A stretch of DNA of 58,099 nucleotides from an uncultured Prevotellaceae bacterium (GCA_947165485.1 CAMVAP010000015.1:1-58099); one strand, 5' to 3'; positions 24,110 to 33,063 are shown, numbered from the stretch's first letter. Numbers and translations are program-made. The notes: generated from the letters alone by a model not told the origin.

Positions 24110-25215
24110 CTAGATTGCAGGCGCTTGATTCTCTCGTGGGATTGCTCCATGCGCTCCCAGGGGATACGGCCCTGCTTGACCAGGTTGACAATCATGTCCA
24201 CCAGCTTGAAGGGGCGGTCGGCCTCAAATCCCGTGCTGATGTTGTTGCCCACGCAGATCAGGTCGGCTCCGGCGTTGATGGCCAGCTCCAGCGCCGTGGG
24301 GATGCTGTACTGATTGCGGATGGCCTGCATGTACAGGTCGTCGGTCACCACCACGCCGTCATAGCCCATCTTGACGCGCAGCAGGTCGGTGAGCGTCTTG
24401 CTGGACAGCGTGGCGGGGTACTCCTCATCGATGTGGCGGTTGAACAGGTGGGCCGTCATGATCATATCTACCTTGCCCGCGTCGATAAGCATCTTGAACG
24501 GCTCAAGTTCCCGTGGGGTCCAGGCGTTGGTCACATCGACAAAGCCGTAGTGCGAGTCGTCGATGGCGTTGCCGTGGCCGGGGAAGTGCTTCAACGTGCA
24601 CAGGATACCCTGCTTGTGGCTCTCGTCGATAAACCAGCCCGCATGACGGGCAATCACCTGCGGGTCGGTCGAGAAGCAGCGCAGGAAGTGGCCCACCGCG
24701 GCACAGTCGTGGTTCAACACATCGACCACCGGCGCCAGGTTGACATTGACCCCCGCCTCACGCATCTCGCACGCCAGCCGTGAAGCATAGTAGCGCGTCG
24801 TGTCCTCGTTATCGGTGGTGCCCAGGTACTCGGCGGTCACCGTGGGCAGGAAGCCGTACTGCGGCTTGAGGCGCGCCACCTTGCCCCCCTCCTGGTCGGT
24901 AGCGATGAGCAGGGGATAGTCGGCCCAGGCTTGCAGCTGGGCGGTCATGCGCGTCAGGCGCTCCTTGCTGGTGATGTTACGGGAGCCCAGCGTGGCGTCG
25001 CCCGTCACATCGATGTCAAACAGCACCACCGCGCCCACCTTCAAGTCGCGCACATAGCGCGCCGCGTCACAGTCCTCGGTCACGCTGTCGCCCTTGAATC
25101 CCACCATGAGCATCCCCGCAGCATAGCGGCGGATGACCGAGTCGGGCGGCAGTTGCGCAAAAAGGCTACCCGCTGCCAGCAGCGCAATAGCCAGTGTCAA
25201 CATGATTCTCTTCAT
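24103..25215 (-). CDS. Beta-N-acetylhexosaminidase, GH3 family (NagZ-like), exported
   Basis: The 370-aa product has a signal peptide (MLTLAIALLAAGSLFA) and a GH3 catalytic domain. The NagZ-type motif KHFPGHGNAIDDSHYGF carries the His/Asp pair that acts as acid/base, and VVVTDDLYMQAI holds the Asp nucleophile. ATDQEGGKVARLKP is the substrate-binding DQEGG segment. NagZ removes N-acetylglucosamine from muropeptides or other glycans. The cytoplasmic NagZ of Proteobacteria lacks a signal peptide, so this enzyme probably acts in the periplasm together with the LD-carboxypeptidase downstream. Its C-terminus runs into a heptanucleotide array that supplies the stop. Confidence 0.9.
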   Translation of the reverse strand: MKRIMLTLAIALLAAGSLFAQLPPDSVIRRYAAGMLMVGFKGDSVTEDCDAARYVRDLKVGAVVLFDIDVTGDATLGSRNITSKERLTRMTAQLQAWADYPLLIATDQEGGKVARLKPQYGFLPTVTAEYLGTTDNEDTTRYYASRLACEMREAGVNVNLAPVVDVLNHDCAAVGHFLRCFSTDPQVIARHAGWFIDESHKQGILCTLKHFPGHGNAIDDSHYGFVDVTNAWTPRELEPFKMLIDAGKVDMIMTAHLFNRHIDEEYPATLSSKTLTDLLRVKMGYDGVVVTDDLYMQAIRNQYSIPTALELAINAGADLICVGNNISTGFEADRPFKLVDMIVNLVKQGRIPWERMEQSHERIKRLQSRF

Positions 25216-25239
25216 CTGTCGTCAGCAAATGGAAATAAC

Positions 25240-25281
25240 CTAAAACCTAAAACCTAAAACCTAAAACCTAAAGCCTAAAGC
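25240..25281. repeat. Heptanucleotide array, six units of CTAAAAC/CTAAAGC
   Basis: Four CTAAAAC units are followed by two CTAAAGC units in perfect 7-bp register. The next 3 bases, CTA at 25282-25284, are the complement of the TAG stop of the beta-flower gene. The array fills most of the gap before the GH3 gene, like its sister at 24054-24109. Confidence 0.9.
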
Positions 25282-25713
25282 CTATTTCTCAAAGAAGTGG
25301 AAGAAATAGTAGCAGGCGATCCAATCGACACGCACGCCGCGGGCAAAGCCGATGGTCTGCTTCTGGGCGTCGGTCACCTTGCCGTCGTTGATGCTGATGT
25401 AGCCCAGCACATTGCTCTCGCCGTCGCGCACCGTGCCGTCGGTGTTGATGTAGCCGATGCGGTTGCCAGCCATGTCAAAGATCTCCAGCTCCTGGATCTT
25501 GCCCACGGCAGTGCCCTTGGCATTCAGTACAGTACCGTCGGCGTCAAACGACCCGATCGAGTGCATCGTGCCGTCACGCACCACGCCATTGCCGTTGATG
25601 CGGCCAATGCTGTTAAAGTCGGCGTCACGCAGCACCTGTGCGCTTGCCCCGGTTGACATCATGCCGACCACCGCCAGCACCGCAACCATCACATATAATC
25701 TAATCCGTTTCAT
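25282..25713 (-). CDS. Small exported 5-fold beta-flower-like repeat protein
   Basis: The 143-aa protein has a signal peptide (YVMVAVLAVVGMMSTGASA) and then about five short repeats of the form IGxINxxGxVRDG: SIGRINGNGVVRDG, SIGSFDADGTVLNA, VGKIQELEIFD, IGYINTDGTVRDG and LGYISINDGKVTD. This matches proteins that annotation pipelines call 5-fold beta-flower proteins in Bacteroides. Function is unknown. It ends in an aromatic-rich tail (ACYYFFHFFEK). It is the first gene of the leftward peptidoglycan cluster. The box TAACTTTG lies at 25769-25776. Confidence 0.75.
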   Translation of the reverse strand: MKRIRLYVMVAVLAVVGMMSTGASAQVLRDADFNSIGRINGNGVVRDGTMHSIGSFDADGTVLNAKGTAVGKIQELEIFDMAGNRIGYINTDGTVRDGESNVLGYISINDGKVTDAQKQTIGFARGVRVDWIACYYFFHFFEK

Positions 25714-26516
25714 AATTGTCTCCTCCTGATTTTTTCTTAATGGTAATCATTAGACTAACAATGAGCCACAAAGTTAAAAACATTTTCCAAAATTACCAAA
25801 TACCCACACTTTACCACAGGACAGCCGAACCATTTTTTAACCGCCCGTTGTATATTAGCAGGAAAAACGTTACCTTTGTCTTTACGTTTAGTTTATTAAG
25901 GGGTATTCGTGTAATGTGCAAGATTTGTTGAAGAGGCATATTGTTGTCGCTGTGAAGAGGAATGTTTATCTTCTTGGGTGCTGAGAGAGGTCACTGACCG
26001 CGACTTTACCATGAGCCTAAAGTGGTTGGCCCTCGTCGAGGCCCGTGCACCGCATCTACGCACACCCCACGCCACACGAGGCCTAACGGCCTGTGCGCCG
26101 TGGGGTTAGATTAAGTCAAGGCCGCTGGCCTTGTCAAGGTCTTTCGACCTTTTTTGCCACCTGAAGAATAGTATGGGTCACGCCATTTTTTTATAAATCA
26201 GATGCATTTGGATATCAGTCATAATCTCTGTTAGATAAAATGCAAGTGCAAAAAATGGGTTGTTTTTGGGGGTATTGTGTATGTAAATGAATGAAAGTTG
26301 TTTGATTTGTGTGAGTAGTTTTTTTATTTTGGTTACGTGCTGGATAGCATAGTATTTCTTGTGTTTGTTGTTTTTTAGAAGCGTTGTGGGAGTTGTTTTT
26401 CATTTTGGTTATTGGGTGGTGGTACTAAATGCTCATTGGCGGAACTCTGTCGGTCTGGTAGAGCAGCGTACCGCCAATGAGTGCGTAGTGTATGAATTGG
26501 TGTTGGGGATAGGGTA
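25714..26516. other. Gene-free region of about 800 bp with a GC-rich hairpin cluster
   Basis: The left end holds the beta-flower promoter box (25769-25776). Around 26020-26152 there is one copy of the GC-rich hairpin family, listed separately. From 26160 to 26516 the DNA is T/G-rich and low in complexity. Open frames of 62-71 codons here have no coding character. I see no RNA gene. Confidence 0.5.
26020..26152. repeat. GC-rich hairpin cluster, copy 1
   Basis: It contains GGCCCTCGTCGAGGCC, CCCCACGCCACACGAGGCC with GTGCGCCGTGGGG, AAGGCCGCTGGCCTT and AAGGTCTTTCGACCTT, each able to form a hairpin. Order and sequence match 33225-33362. Confidence 0.7.
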
Positions 26517-27278
26517 CTAATCTTGCGAGACGCGTACAGCACGGACGGCGAGCCCACTGTAGCGTTCGCCGTTGCTCCAGCTGTACAGATTCTCATCATA
26601 GAAACCAAAGAATAAGGCGTAGTAGGGGAATCTTGTAGTGAGCGTGCGTGACCAATAGATTCCCGAAGGGTTGCCATCGTTGTCCTTGACGGGCAAGAAG
26701 AGGGTGTTACCATTGGGACCAGTGACCAATTGTCCTTTCACCCCGTTCAGTTGTGTCATTGTCCAGGTACACTCTTGACAAAGCTCGTCGAACTGCTGAA
26801 TGGTCGGCATGCGCCACGATGCGCCCCAGTTGACATAGGCTGCATCATCCTCAGGATCCAACTCGGTCTTACCGTCGGTAAAGCCGTTGAAGCCGTAATC
26901 GCTTTTGGTGCAGTACTTCATGAACGAGAATTCGTCACTCTCGCACCACTTGTAAGTGCTCCAATCATACACTTCCTTGGGCTCAGTCTCGCCCCAGGCG
27001 AAGAAGTCGCCGCTTCCCTCGGGGGTGTCAGCACCCACGTTGCAAGTCGCCCACAGCGTGCCGCTGGGCAACCCCAGGTCAACCCACTCGTGATCTTCGG
27101 GCGGAGTGACTGGTTGGTCATCCCAAGTCCCCGTCAACAAGTAATCTACCAAGCAGGTCACATCGCTGATAGCCACCTGACCATCCAAATCCACATCGCC
27201 GCGTGGAAACTGGGTTCCTACCGTGAACGATGTCAACATCAGCAGTAATACAACTAAGAAAGAACTGAATTTTTTCAT
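26517..27278 (-). CDS. Secreted FISUMP-domain protein with an N-terminal half-dockerin
   Basis: The product is 253 aa from the ATG at 27278 (signal MKKFSSFLVVLLLMLTSFTV). Directly after the signal comes one EF-hand-like dockerin repeat, GDVDLDGQVAISDVTCLVDY. The rest is a FISUMP (Fibrobacter major paralogous) domain: VDLGLPSGTLWATCNVGA, DFFAWGETEPK, WRMPTIQQFDELC, GIYWSRTLTT and AVRAVRVSQD. FISUMP domains are common in secreted proteins of unknown role in Fibrobacteres and Bacteroidetes. A single dockerin repeat at the N-terminus is unusual, since dockerins are normally paired and C-terminal. The -7 box TAAATTTG lies at 27317-27324. Confidence 0.82.
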   Translation of the reverse strand: MKKFSSFLVVLLLMLTSFTVGTQFPRGDVDLDGQVAISDVTCLVDYLLTGTWDDQPVTPPEDHEWVDLGLPSGTLWATCNVGADTPEGSGDFFAWGETEPKEVYDWSTYKWCESDEFSFMKYCTKSDYGFNGFTDGKTELDPEDDAAYVNWGASWRMPTIQQFDELCQECTWTMTQLNGVKGQLVTGPNGNTLFLPVKDNDGNPSGIYWSRTLTTRFPYYALFFGFYDENLYSWSNGERYSGLAVRAVRVSQD

Positions 27279-27747
27279 AACAATAATAGTTTTAAGAGGT
27301 TCATGATTTAACACTGCAAATTTACAAATAATTCATTGATTTCGGCATCAAATGAGGAGATTTTCATGGGGATGGTTGTCGGTCGTGTCATGAGAGGCAA
27401 AATCTGGATAAACCCGGCTGCGCTCAGCCCTCAAGAGGTGGTTTTTTATATCAGCCTTATTTAAGTTTCTCAAGTACATAACCCGCTCACTGAATACCGC
27501 CAATTATCGTCTATAAGTGAAAGGCCAGAAGTAATTCAAAATCAAAAACTTAGCGGCTTGGCGGCTTAGCGTGGGATTGTTCGGCAGAGGATACGGTGAA
27601 TAGTTACACATTTTTAAAAATGCCGTTAATTTTGTCAAATTCGGTGAGTGTAGTCGGTTGTTTTCAAAGATTATGAGTAACTTTGCCGTTTGGATAAATA
27701 CAAAACAACAAAATACAACCAAAATAATTAGACAAAAAGAGACGACG
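27279..27747. other. Divergent intergenic region
   Basis: This 469-bp gap holds the leftward box 27317-27324 and the rightward TAACTTTG at 27678-27685. A short segment near 27550 (TTAGCGGCTTGGCGGCTTAG) echoes the CTAAGTCGCTAAG stretch at 13330. Nothing else structured is seen. Confidence 0.45.
27678..27685 (+). promoter_or_regulatory. -7 box of the DUF2723 gene
   Basis: TAACTTTG lies 62 nt before the ATG at 27748, with a TTG 17 bp upstream. This argues against the longer in-frame start at 27658, which would lie upstream of the box. Confidence 0.5.
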
Positions 27748-30700
27748 ATGAAGAAGTACAAGCTCATCAACAATGCGCTGGGATGGCTCATCTTTGTAGT
27801 GGCAGCGGCGACCTACCTGCTGACCATCGAGCCGACCGCCAGCTTCTGGGACTGCCCGGAGTTTATTGCACAAGGTTTCAAGACCGAAATTGGCCACCCG
27901 CCTGGCAACCCGATTTTTATCCTTGCCGCCAACTTTGCGAGCAAGTTTGCCGGTGGTGACGTGATGTCTGTTGCCAAGTGCGTCAATGCGATGTCGGCGA
28001 TCTTCAGTGCGCTGACGATCCTGCTGCTCTTCTGGTCCATCACCCATCTGGTGAAGAAACTGGTGGTGAAGGATGGCGAGGAGGACAAGATGACGCTGGC
28101 CCAGTACCTGGTGGTGATGGGGAGCGGCATCTGCGGCGCGCTGGCCTACACGTGGAGTGACACCTTCTGGTACAGTGCGGTGGAGGCCGAGGTGTATGCC
28201 TTCTCGTCGTTCTGCACCGCGCTGGTGTTCTGGCTCATTCTCAAGTGGGAGAACCGGGCCGACGAGCCTGGCAGTGACCGCTGGATTGTGCTGATTGCCT
28301 ATGTGCTGGGCGTGTCGCTGGGTGTGCACCTGCTCAACCTGCTGTGCATCCCTGCCATTGCATTGATTTATTACTATCGCCAGTGCCGTGCCCGTGGCAA
28401 GGACTCGACGGTGAAGGGCTCTTGCTTGACGCTGCTCGTGTCGTTTGTCATCGTGGGACTGATCCTGTACGGTCTGGAGCCGGGCTTTGTGGAGCTGGGA
28501 CAGAAGTTTGACTTGTTGTTTGTCAACACGCTGGGCATGTCGTTCAACTCGGGAGTGCTGGCCTATGCTATCGTGCTGATGGCCGCGCTGGCCTGGTCGC
28601 TGTGGGAGCTGTACAGCAACAAGAGCAACCTGCGCATCAAGTTGTCGTTTGCGCTGGCCATCCTGTTGTCGGGCATGTTGTTCCTGGGTGACAGCCTGTT
28701 GATTCCCCTGGTGCTGTTCATCGCGCTGTGTGTGTATCTGTTCAAGTACTGCAAGCATGTGCCCGTGCGCGTGCTGACCAATGTGGTGTCGTGTGTGATG
28801 GTGATCTTCATCGGCTTCAGCTGCTATGCGATGATCTTGATCCGCAGTTCGCAGAACACGCCGCTGGACGAGAACTCGCCCAACAACACGTTTGCCCTGG
28901 CCAAGTACCTGAGCCGTGAGCAGTATGGCGAGACGCCGCTGCTGTATGGCCGCACGCTCTACAGCGACATCATGTACAAGGAGACTGGCAGTGGCGTGAT
29001 GCAGCCCGCTACCAAGGACGGCCCGATGCAGTATGCGCCCGAGGTGAAGGCCAATCCTGGCGACCCCGATCGCTACAAGGAACTGGGTTACAAGAAGATC
29101 TATCAATACAGCCCCGAGCAGAACATGCTCTTCCCGCGCATCCACGACGAGAAGCATGAGCGTGAATATGTCGAGTGGCTGGGTATGCAGGGCACTCAGG
29201 TCGAGGCGACCACCTCGCTGGACAGTAACGGCGACCCCAGTGGCAAGGAGACCAAGATGAAGCCCACGATGATGGAGAACCTGCGCTTCTTTGTCGATTA
29301 CCAGTTGAACTACATGTACTGGCGCTACTTCATGTGGAACTTTGCCGGTCGCCAGAACGACATCCAGGGCATGGGCGAGATCACCCACGGCAACTGGATC
29401 TCGGGTTTCTCGTTCATCGACAACCCGCGCCTGGGTGACCAGAGCCTGCTGCCCGATGACCTGGGCAAGGGCAACAAGGGCCACAACGTGTTCTACCTGC
29501 TACCGCTGTTGATGGGCATCATCGGCCTGTTGTGGCAGGCCTACCGTGGCCGTCGCGGCATCGAGCAGTTCTGGGTGGTGTTCTTCCTGTTCTTCATGAC
29601 GGGTATCGCCATCGTGCTTTACCTGAACCAGACGCCGAGCCAGCCCCGTGAGCGTGACTATGCCTACGCCGGTTCGTTCTATGCCTACAGCATCTGGATC
29701 GGTATGGGTGTTGCCGGCTTGTGGAGCCTGATCATGTGGGCATTGCGCAAGAAGGGCAAGAAGGCCGCCCAGGGAGGTGAGTCGACGGCTGCGAGTCACA
29801 ACAACGGTGTGGCCACCGCCATCGCCGCTGTGGCAGCCCTGGTGGGTGTTCTCGTGCCCCTGCAGATGGTGAGCCAGACCTGGGACGACCACGACCGTAG
29901 CGGACGCTCGGCGGCGCGCGACTTTGGCCGCAACTACCTGTCGAGCGTAGCGCCCAACGGTGTGATCTTCTGTAACGGTGACAACGACACTTTCCCCTTG
30001 TGGTACCTGCAAGAGGTGGAGGGCTACCGCACCGACGTGCGTGCCGTCAACCTGAGCTACCTGTCCACCGACTGGTACATCAGCCAGATGCAGCGTGCCG
30101 CCTATGAGTCTGCTCCGCTGCCCATGCAGGCCGGCAAGCTGACCTACGCCTATGACGAGCGCCAGTTCTGCTACTTCACGCAGCCCGACCTGACGCCGAC
30201 CGAGGCCCTCAAGTCGCTGGCATTCATCTACAGCGACGAGAGCAAGAATAATCCCTACGGTATCAACGAGATACGTTACCCCAAGGTGTACATGCCCGTC
30301 GATGCCGACCAGGCCATCAAGAGCGGCGTGGTGCGCGAGGAGCAGCGCGATCAGGTGCAGGAATCCATCAATCTGGACCTGCAACGCATGGGCTCGGGCA
30401 TGACCGCCAGCCAGCTGATGTCGTTTGACATCATCGCCAGCAGTATCGCTCAGGGCTGGAACCGTCCTTGCTACTTTGCCATGACGGTGCCCAGCAGCTA
30501 TTACCTGGGCTTGGATCCCTACCTGCGCCTGACGGGTCTGACCTATCAGGTCACCCCGCTGCTGGACGGCTCCTATCGAGGCGAGATCGGTGTATCGACC
30601 GACGTGATGTATGACAACGTGGTCAACAAGTTCCTGTGGGGCGGCCTGGACACTGCCAAGCCCGGTGAGCTCTATCTGGACGAGACCATCCTGCGCATGG

Positions 30701-31314
30701 TCACCACGATGCGTAGTGCGCTCATCGACCTGGCCAGCACGCTGAGCAACGAGGGCACGCTGGCCAAGGACGGCCAGAAGGCCATCCCCGCCGGCATGAC
30801 GCAGGAGGCCTATGTAGCCGACCGCTACAAGAAGGCCCGCACCATCCTGGACCTGATGATGGAGAAGCTGCCCACGAGCATCGCACCGTTTACCGTGCAG
30901 ATGGGTGAGCAGGTGGCCAACGTTTACTATGCGCTGGGCAAGGCCAGTGGCGATGACGAGTGTGTCCTGAAGTCGGAGAAGTTGCTCGAGAGCGAGATCC
31001 TGCGCTACGGCAATTACCTGCGCTTCTATCAGACGCTCGATGCCTCGCAGTATGAGCGCCTGACCAACATCGACAAGTTCATCGACCAGCAGTACATGAT
31101 CTTCATGCTGCAAGACTACTACTCGCAGTGTGGTGAGGAGAAATATACCAAGATGATGGACAAACTGAGCGCCGCCGGTGTCAACGTGCAGCGCTTGCAG
31201 GCCTACCAGAAGTCCTATGACGAGGCCATGATGCAGCGCCAGGCTGCCGAACAGCAGCAGGCCGAGCAGCAGGCCGATGAGGCACTGGCTGGCCTGGGTG
31301 AGGAGCAGCAGTGA
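27748..31314 (+). CDS. DUF2723 large membrane protein (GT-C-type glycosyltransferase candidate)
   Basis: The product is 1188 aa from the ATG at 27748. About a dozen transmembrane helices occupy the first 730 residues, and a large soluble TPR-like domain makes up the C-terminal third. The first periplasmic loop has ASFWDCPEFI and HPPGNPIFI, the conserved acidic loop of DUF2723 (family GT117). Proteins of this group resemble protein O-mannosyltransferases. SQPRERDYAYAGSFYAYS near residue 640 and NGDNDTFPLWYLQEVEG near 755 are also typical. The inferred role is glycan transfer at the periplasmic face of the inner membrane. The tail is Gln/Ala-rich (AAEQQQAEQQADEAL). Confidence 0.85.
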   Translation: MKKYKLINNALGWLIFVVAAATYLLTIEPTASFWDCPEFIAQGFKTEIGHPPGNPIFILAANFASKFAGGDVMSVAKCVNAMSAIFSALTILLLFWSITHLVKKLVVKDGEEDKMTLAQYLVVMGSGICGALAYTWSDTFWYSAVEAEVYAFSSFCTALVFWLILKWENRADEPGSDRWIVLIAYVLGVSLGVHLLNLLCIPAIALIYYYRQCRARGKDSTVKGSCLTLLVSFVIVGLILYGLEPGFVELGQKFDLLFVNTLGMSFNSGVLAYAIVLMAALAWSLWELYSNKSNLRIKLSFALAILLSGMLFLGDSLLIPLVLFIALCVYLFKYCKHVPVRVLTNVVSCVMVIFIGFSCYAMILIRSSQNTPLDENSPNNTFALAKYLSREQYGETPLLYGRTLYSDIMYKETGSGVMQPATKDGPMQYAPEVKANPGDPDRYKELGYKKIYQYSPEQNMLFPRIHDEKHEREYVEWLGMQGTQVEATTSLDSNGDPSGKETKMKPTMMENLRFFVDYQLNYMYWRYFMWNFAGRQNDIQGMGEITHGNWISGFSFIDNPRLGDQSLLPDDLGKGNKGHNVFYLLPLLMGIIGLLWQAYRGRRGIEQFWVVFFLFFMTGIAIVLYLNQTPSQPRERDYAYAGSFYAYSIWIGMGVAGLWSLIMWALRKKGKKAAQGGESTAASHNNGVATAIAAVAALVGVLVPLQMVSQTWDDHDRSGRSAARDFGRNYLSSVAPNGVIFCNGDNDTFPLWYLQEVEGYRTDVRAVNLSYLSTDWYISQMQRAAYESAPLPMQAGKLTYAYDERQFCYFTQPDLTPTEALKSLAFIYSDESKNNPYGINEIRYPKVYMPVDADQAIKSGVVREEQRDQVQESINLDLQRMGSGMTASQLMSFDIIASSIAQGWNRPCYFAMTVPSSYYLGLDPYLRLTGLTYQVTPLLDGSYRGEIGVSTDVMYDNVVNKFLWGGLDTAKPGELYLDETILRMVTTMRSALIDLASTLSNEGTLAKDGQKAIPAGMTQEAYVADRYKKARTILDLMMEKLPTSIAPFTVQMGEQVANVYYALGKASGDDECVLKSEKLLESEILRYGNYLRFYQTLDASQYERLTNIDKFIDQQYMIFMLQDYYSQCGEEKYTKMMDKLSAAGVNVQRLQAYQKSYDEAMMQRQAAEQQQAEQQADEALAGLGEEQQ

Positions 31315-31323
31315 TATGGTTGG

Positions 31324-31424
31324 TTTTTAGTTTCTAGTTTCTAGTCCCTAGTTTCTAGTTTCTAGTTGGCATCCGCAAATGCCTAACCACCTAACACCTA
31401 ACACCTAAAGCCTAACGCCTAATG
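31324..31424. repeat. Paired heptanucleotide arrays around a GGCATCCGC motif
   Basis: The first part (31324-31365) has six 7-bp units ending TAG (TTTTTAG, TTTCTAG, TTTCTAG, TCCCTAG, TTTCTAG, TTTCTAG). Then comes TTGGCATCCGCAAATG, then CCTAA repeated at spacings of 8, 7, 7, 7 and 7 bp (31382-31422). The final CCTA joins TG so that the ATG of the deacetylase gene (31422) is formed at the array edge. Confidence 0.85.
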
Positions 31425-32039
31425 TTAGTCGAACGTCCGCCGCTGCTTTACCGCATGATATTTCCCGAGACCGTGTGGCGCATTCACAAGCGCGACCACA
31501 CGGTCTATTTGACCTTTGATGACGGTCCCATCCCCGAGGTCACGCCGTGGGTGCTCGACACGCTCGACCGCTATGGCGTCAAGGCCACCTTCTTCATGGT
31601 GGGGGAGAACGTGGAGCGCCATCCCGAGTTGCTGCAAGAGGTGCGCCGCCGTGGCCACTCGGTGGGCAACCACACGATGAGCCACCTGCAAGGGGCACAT
31701 GTGGGCACCAAGCACTACCTGCACAACGTCTTTCGTGCCAACGAGTTGATCGGCAGCACCTTGTTCCGCCCGCCGCACGGCCTGTTGCGATGGGGACAGT
31801 CGCGGGTGCTGCGTTCGCGCTTTGCCATCATCATGTATGACCTGGTGACGCGTGACTATAGCCGCAAACTCACGGGCGAGCAGGTGCTGGACAATGTCAA
31901 GCGCTATGCCCGCAACGGCTCGATCATCGTCTTTCACGACTCGCTCAAGGCCGAGAAAAACATGAAATATGCCCTGCCGCGTGCCATCGAGTGGCTGCAA
32001 GAGCAGGGTTACAAACTGGATGCCATACCCGAGCATTGA
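31422..32039 (+). CDS. Polysaccharide deacetylase (NodB homology domain)
   Basis: The 205-aa product is a short carbohydrate esterase family 4 deacetylase. Motif 1 is LTFDDGPIPEVTPW (catalytic Asp33 and metal Asp34), motif 2 is GNHTMSH (metal His84 and His88), and motif 3 is FRPPHGLLRWGQ. SIIVFHDSL near the end supplies the last conserved His. No signal peptide is seen, which is unusual for peptidoglycan or chitin deacetylases, so the substrate may be a cytoplasmic or lipid-linked sugar. The start codon abuts a heptanucleotide array. The next gene, queG, begins 20 nt before this one ends. Confidence 0.88.
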   Translation: MLVERPPLLYRMIFPETVWRIHKRDHTVYLTFDDGPIPEVTPWVLDTLDRYGVKATFFMVGENVERHPELLQEVRRRGHSVGNHTMSHLQGAHVGTKHYLHNVFRANELIGSTLFRPPHGLLRWGQSRVLRSRFAIIMYDLVTRDYSRKLTGEQVLDNVKRYARNGSIIVFHDSLKAEKNMKYALPRAIEWLQEQGYKLDAIPEH

Positions 32040-32961
32040 CATAACCGCATCATCGATCAAGTCCCAGGCCGCGCGTCTGGGATTTGACGCTTGTGGCTTT
32101 GCCGCCGCCGTGCCGGTCGATGCCGTGGCCACGGCCCGCTATGAGCGCTGGCTGGAACAGGGGCACCACGGTTGCATGAGGTGGGCGGCTGGCCATCAGG
32201 ACCTGCGCCGTGACCCCTCGCTGCTGCTGCCCGGTGCCCAGACGGTCATCTCGCTGGCCTTGAACTATTACCCGGCCCGTTTCCAGCCGCCAGGCACCCT
32301 GCGTGTCGCCTACTATGCCTATGGTCGCGACTACCACGAGGTGTTGCGTGAGCGATTGGGCGAGCTGTCCCGTTTCATCGAAGCGACGACCCATTGTGCC
32401 ACCAGGCCGTGTGTCGATTCGGCACCCATCCGCGAGCGCTACTGGGCCCAGCAGGCCGGCTTGGGCTTCATCGGGCGCAACAACTGCTTCATCATCCCTG
32501 GCAAGGGCTCTTTCTTTTTCCTGGGCGAGATCGTCACGACGGCTCAGCTGCCGCCCGACGAGCCGTGCCGCTTGACCTGCGGTGACTGTGGCCGGTGTGT
32601 CGAGGCGTGTCCAGCCGGTGCGTTGAGCGGTGACGGGGCCGTTGATGCCACGCGCTGCCTGTCGTGCCTGCTCATCGAGAACCACGACGAGGTGCTGCCC
32701 CACTGGGTGGGCACTGTGGTGGGCAATCGGGTCGTGGGATGTGATGAGTGCCAGTTGTGCTGTCCCCACAACAGGGGAGCCGTGCCCACCACGATCGAGG
32801 ATTTTGCCCCCACGCCCGCGGTGATGACATTGACGCGCGAGCGCGTCCAGGGGATGACGTCAGGCGAGTTCAAGCGCACCTTTGCCCACAGCGCGATCTC
32901 GCGCCTGCGTTACAAGACGCTGCGCCGCAATGCCGCCCTCACCAGCGATGAAGACCCATAA
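32020..32961 (+). CDS. queG: Epoxyqueuosine reductase
   Basis: The 313-aa product catalyses the last step of queuosine synthesis in tRNA, reducing epoxyqueuosine with a cobalamin cofactor and two [4Fe-4S] clusters. Cluster ligands are in CGDCGRCVEACPAGAL, CLSCLLIEN and GCDECQLCCPHNRG, and CVDSAPIRERYWAQQAGLGF is the conserved QueG core segment. I chose the ATG at 32020, which overlaps the deacetylase stop by 20 nt. Upstream in-frame starts lie deep inside that gene. Family length is usually 310-380 aa, so this is a compact form without the C-terminal HEAT repeats. Confidence 0.93.
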   Translation: MPYPSIDITASSIKSQAARLGFDACGFAAAVPVDAVATARYERWLEQGHHGCMRWAAGHQDLRRDPSLLLPGAQTVISLALNYYPARFQPPGTLRVAYYAYGRDYHEVLRERLGELSRFIEATTHCATRPCVDSAPIRERYWAQQAGLGFIGRNNCFIIPGKGSFFFLGEIVTTAQLPPDEPCRLTCGDCGRCVEACPAGALSGDGAVDATRCLSCLLIENHDEVLPHWVGTVVGNRVVGCDECQLCCPHNRGAVPTTIEDFAPTPAVMTLTRERVQGMTSGEFKRTFAHSAISRLRYKTLRRNAALTSDEDP

Positions 32962-33063
32962 AATCTCATTACTGTCCGGTAAAAAATCAGCAAGGTTGCA
33001 TAAGCACTTCGGGATCAAAGCTATTATGATGTTTTTGTTTGAAGGGGCTTGCTTTGTCAGGCG

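Noticed and set aside
26215-26403. 62-codon open frame in the gene-free region
   Set aside because: It is rich in Asn, Gln, Lys and Thr because the DNA is low-complexity; there is no start signal or family.
27664-31113. Two long antisense frames (606 and 537 codons) opposite the DUF2723 gene
   Set aside because: Both are shadow frames rich in Gln, His and Arg without recognisable motifs; the sense frame has membrane helices and conserved family motifs.
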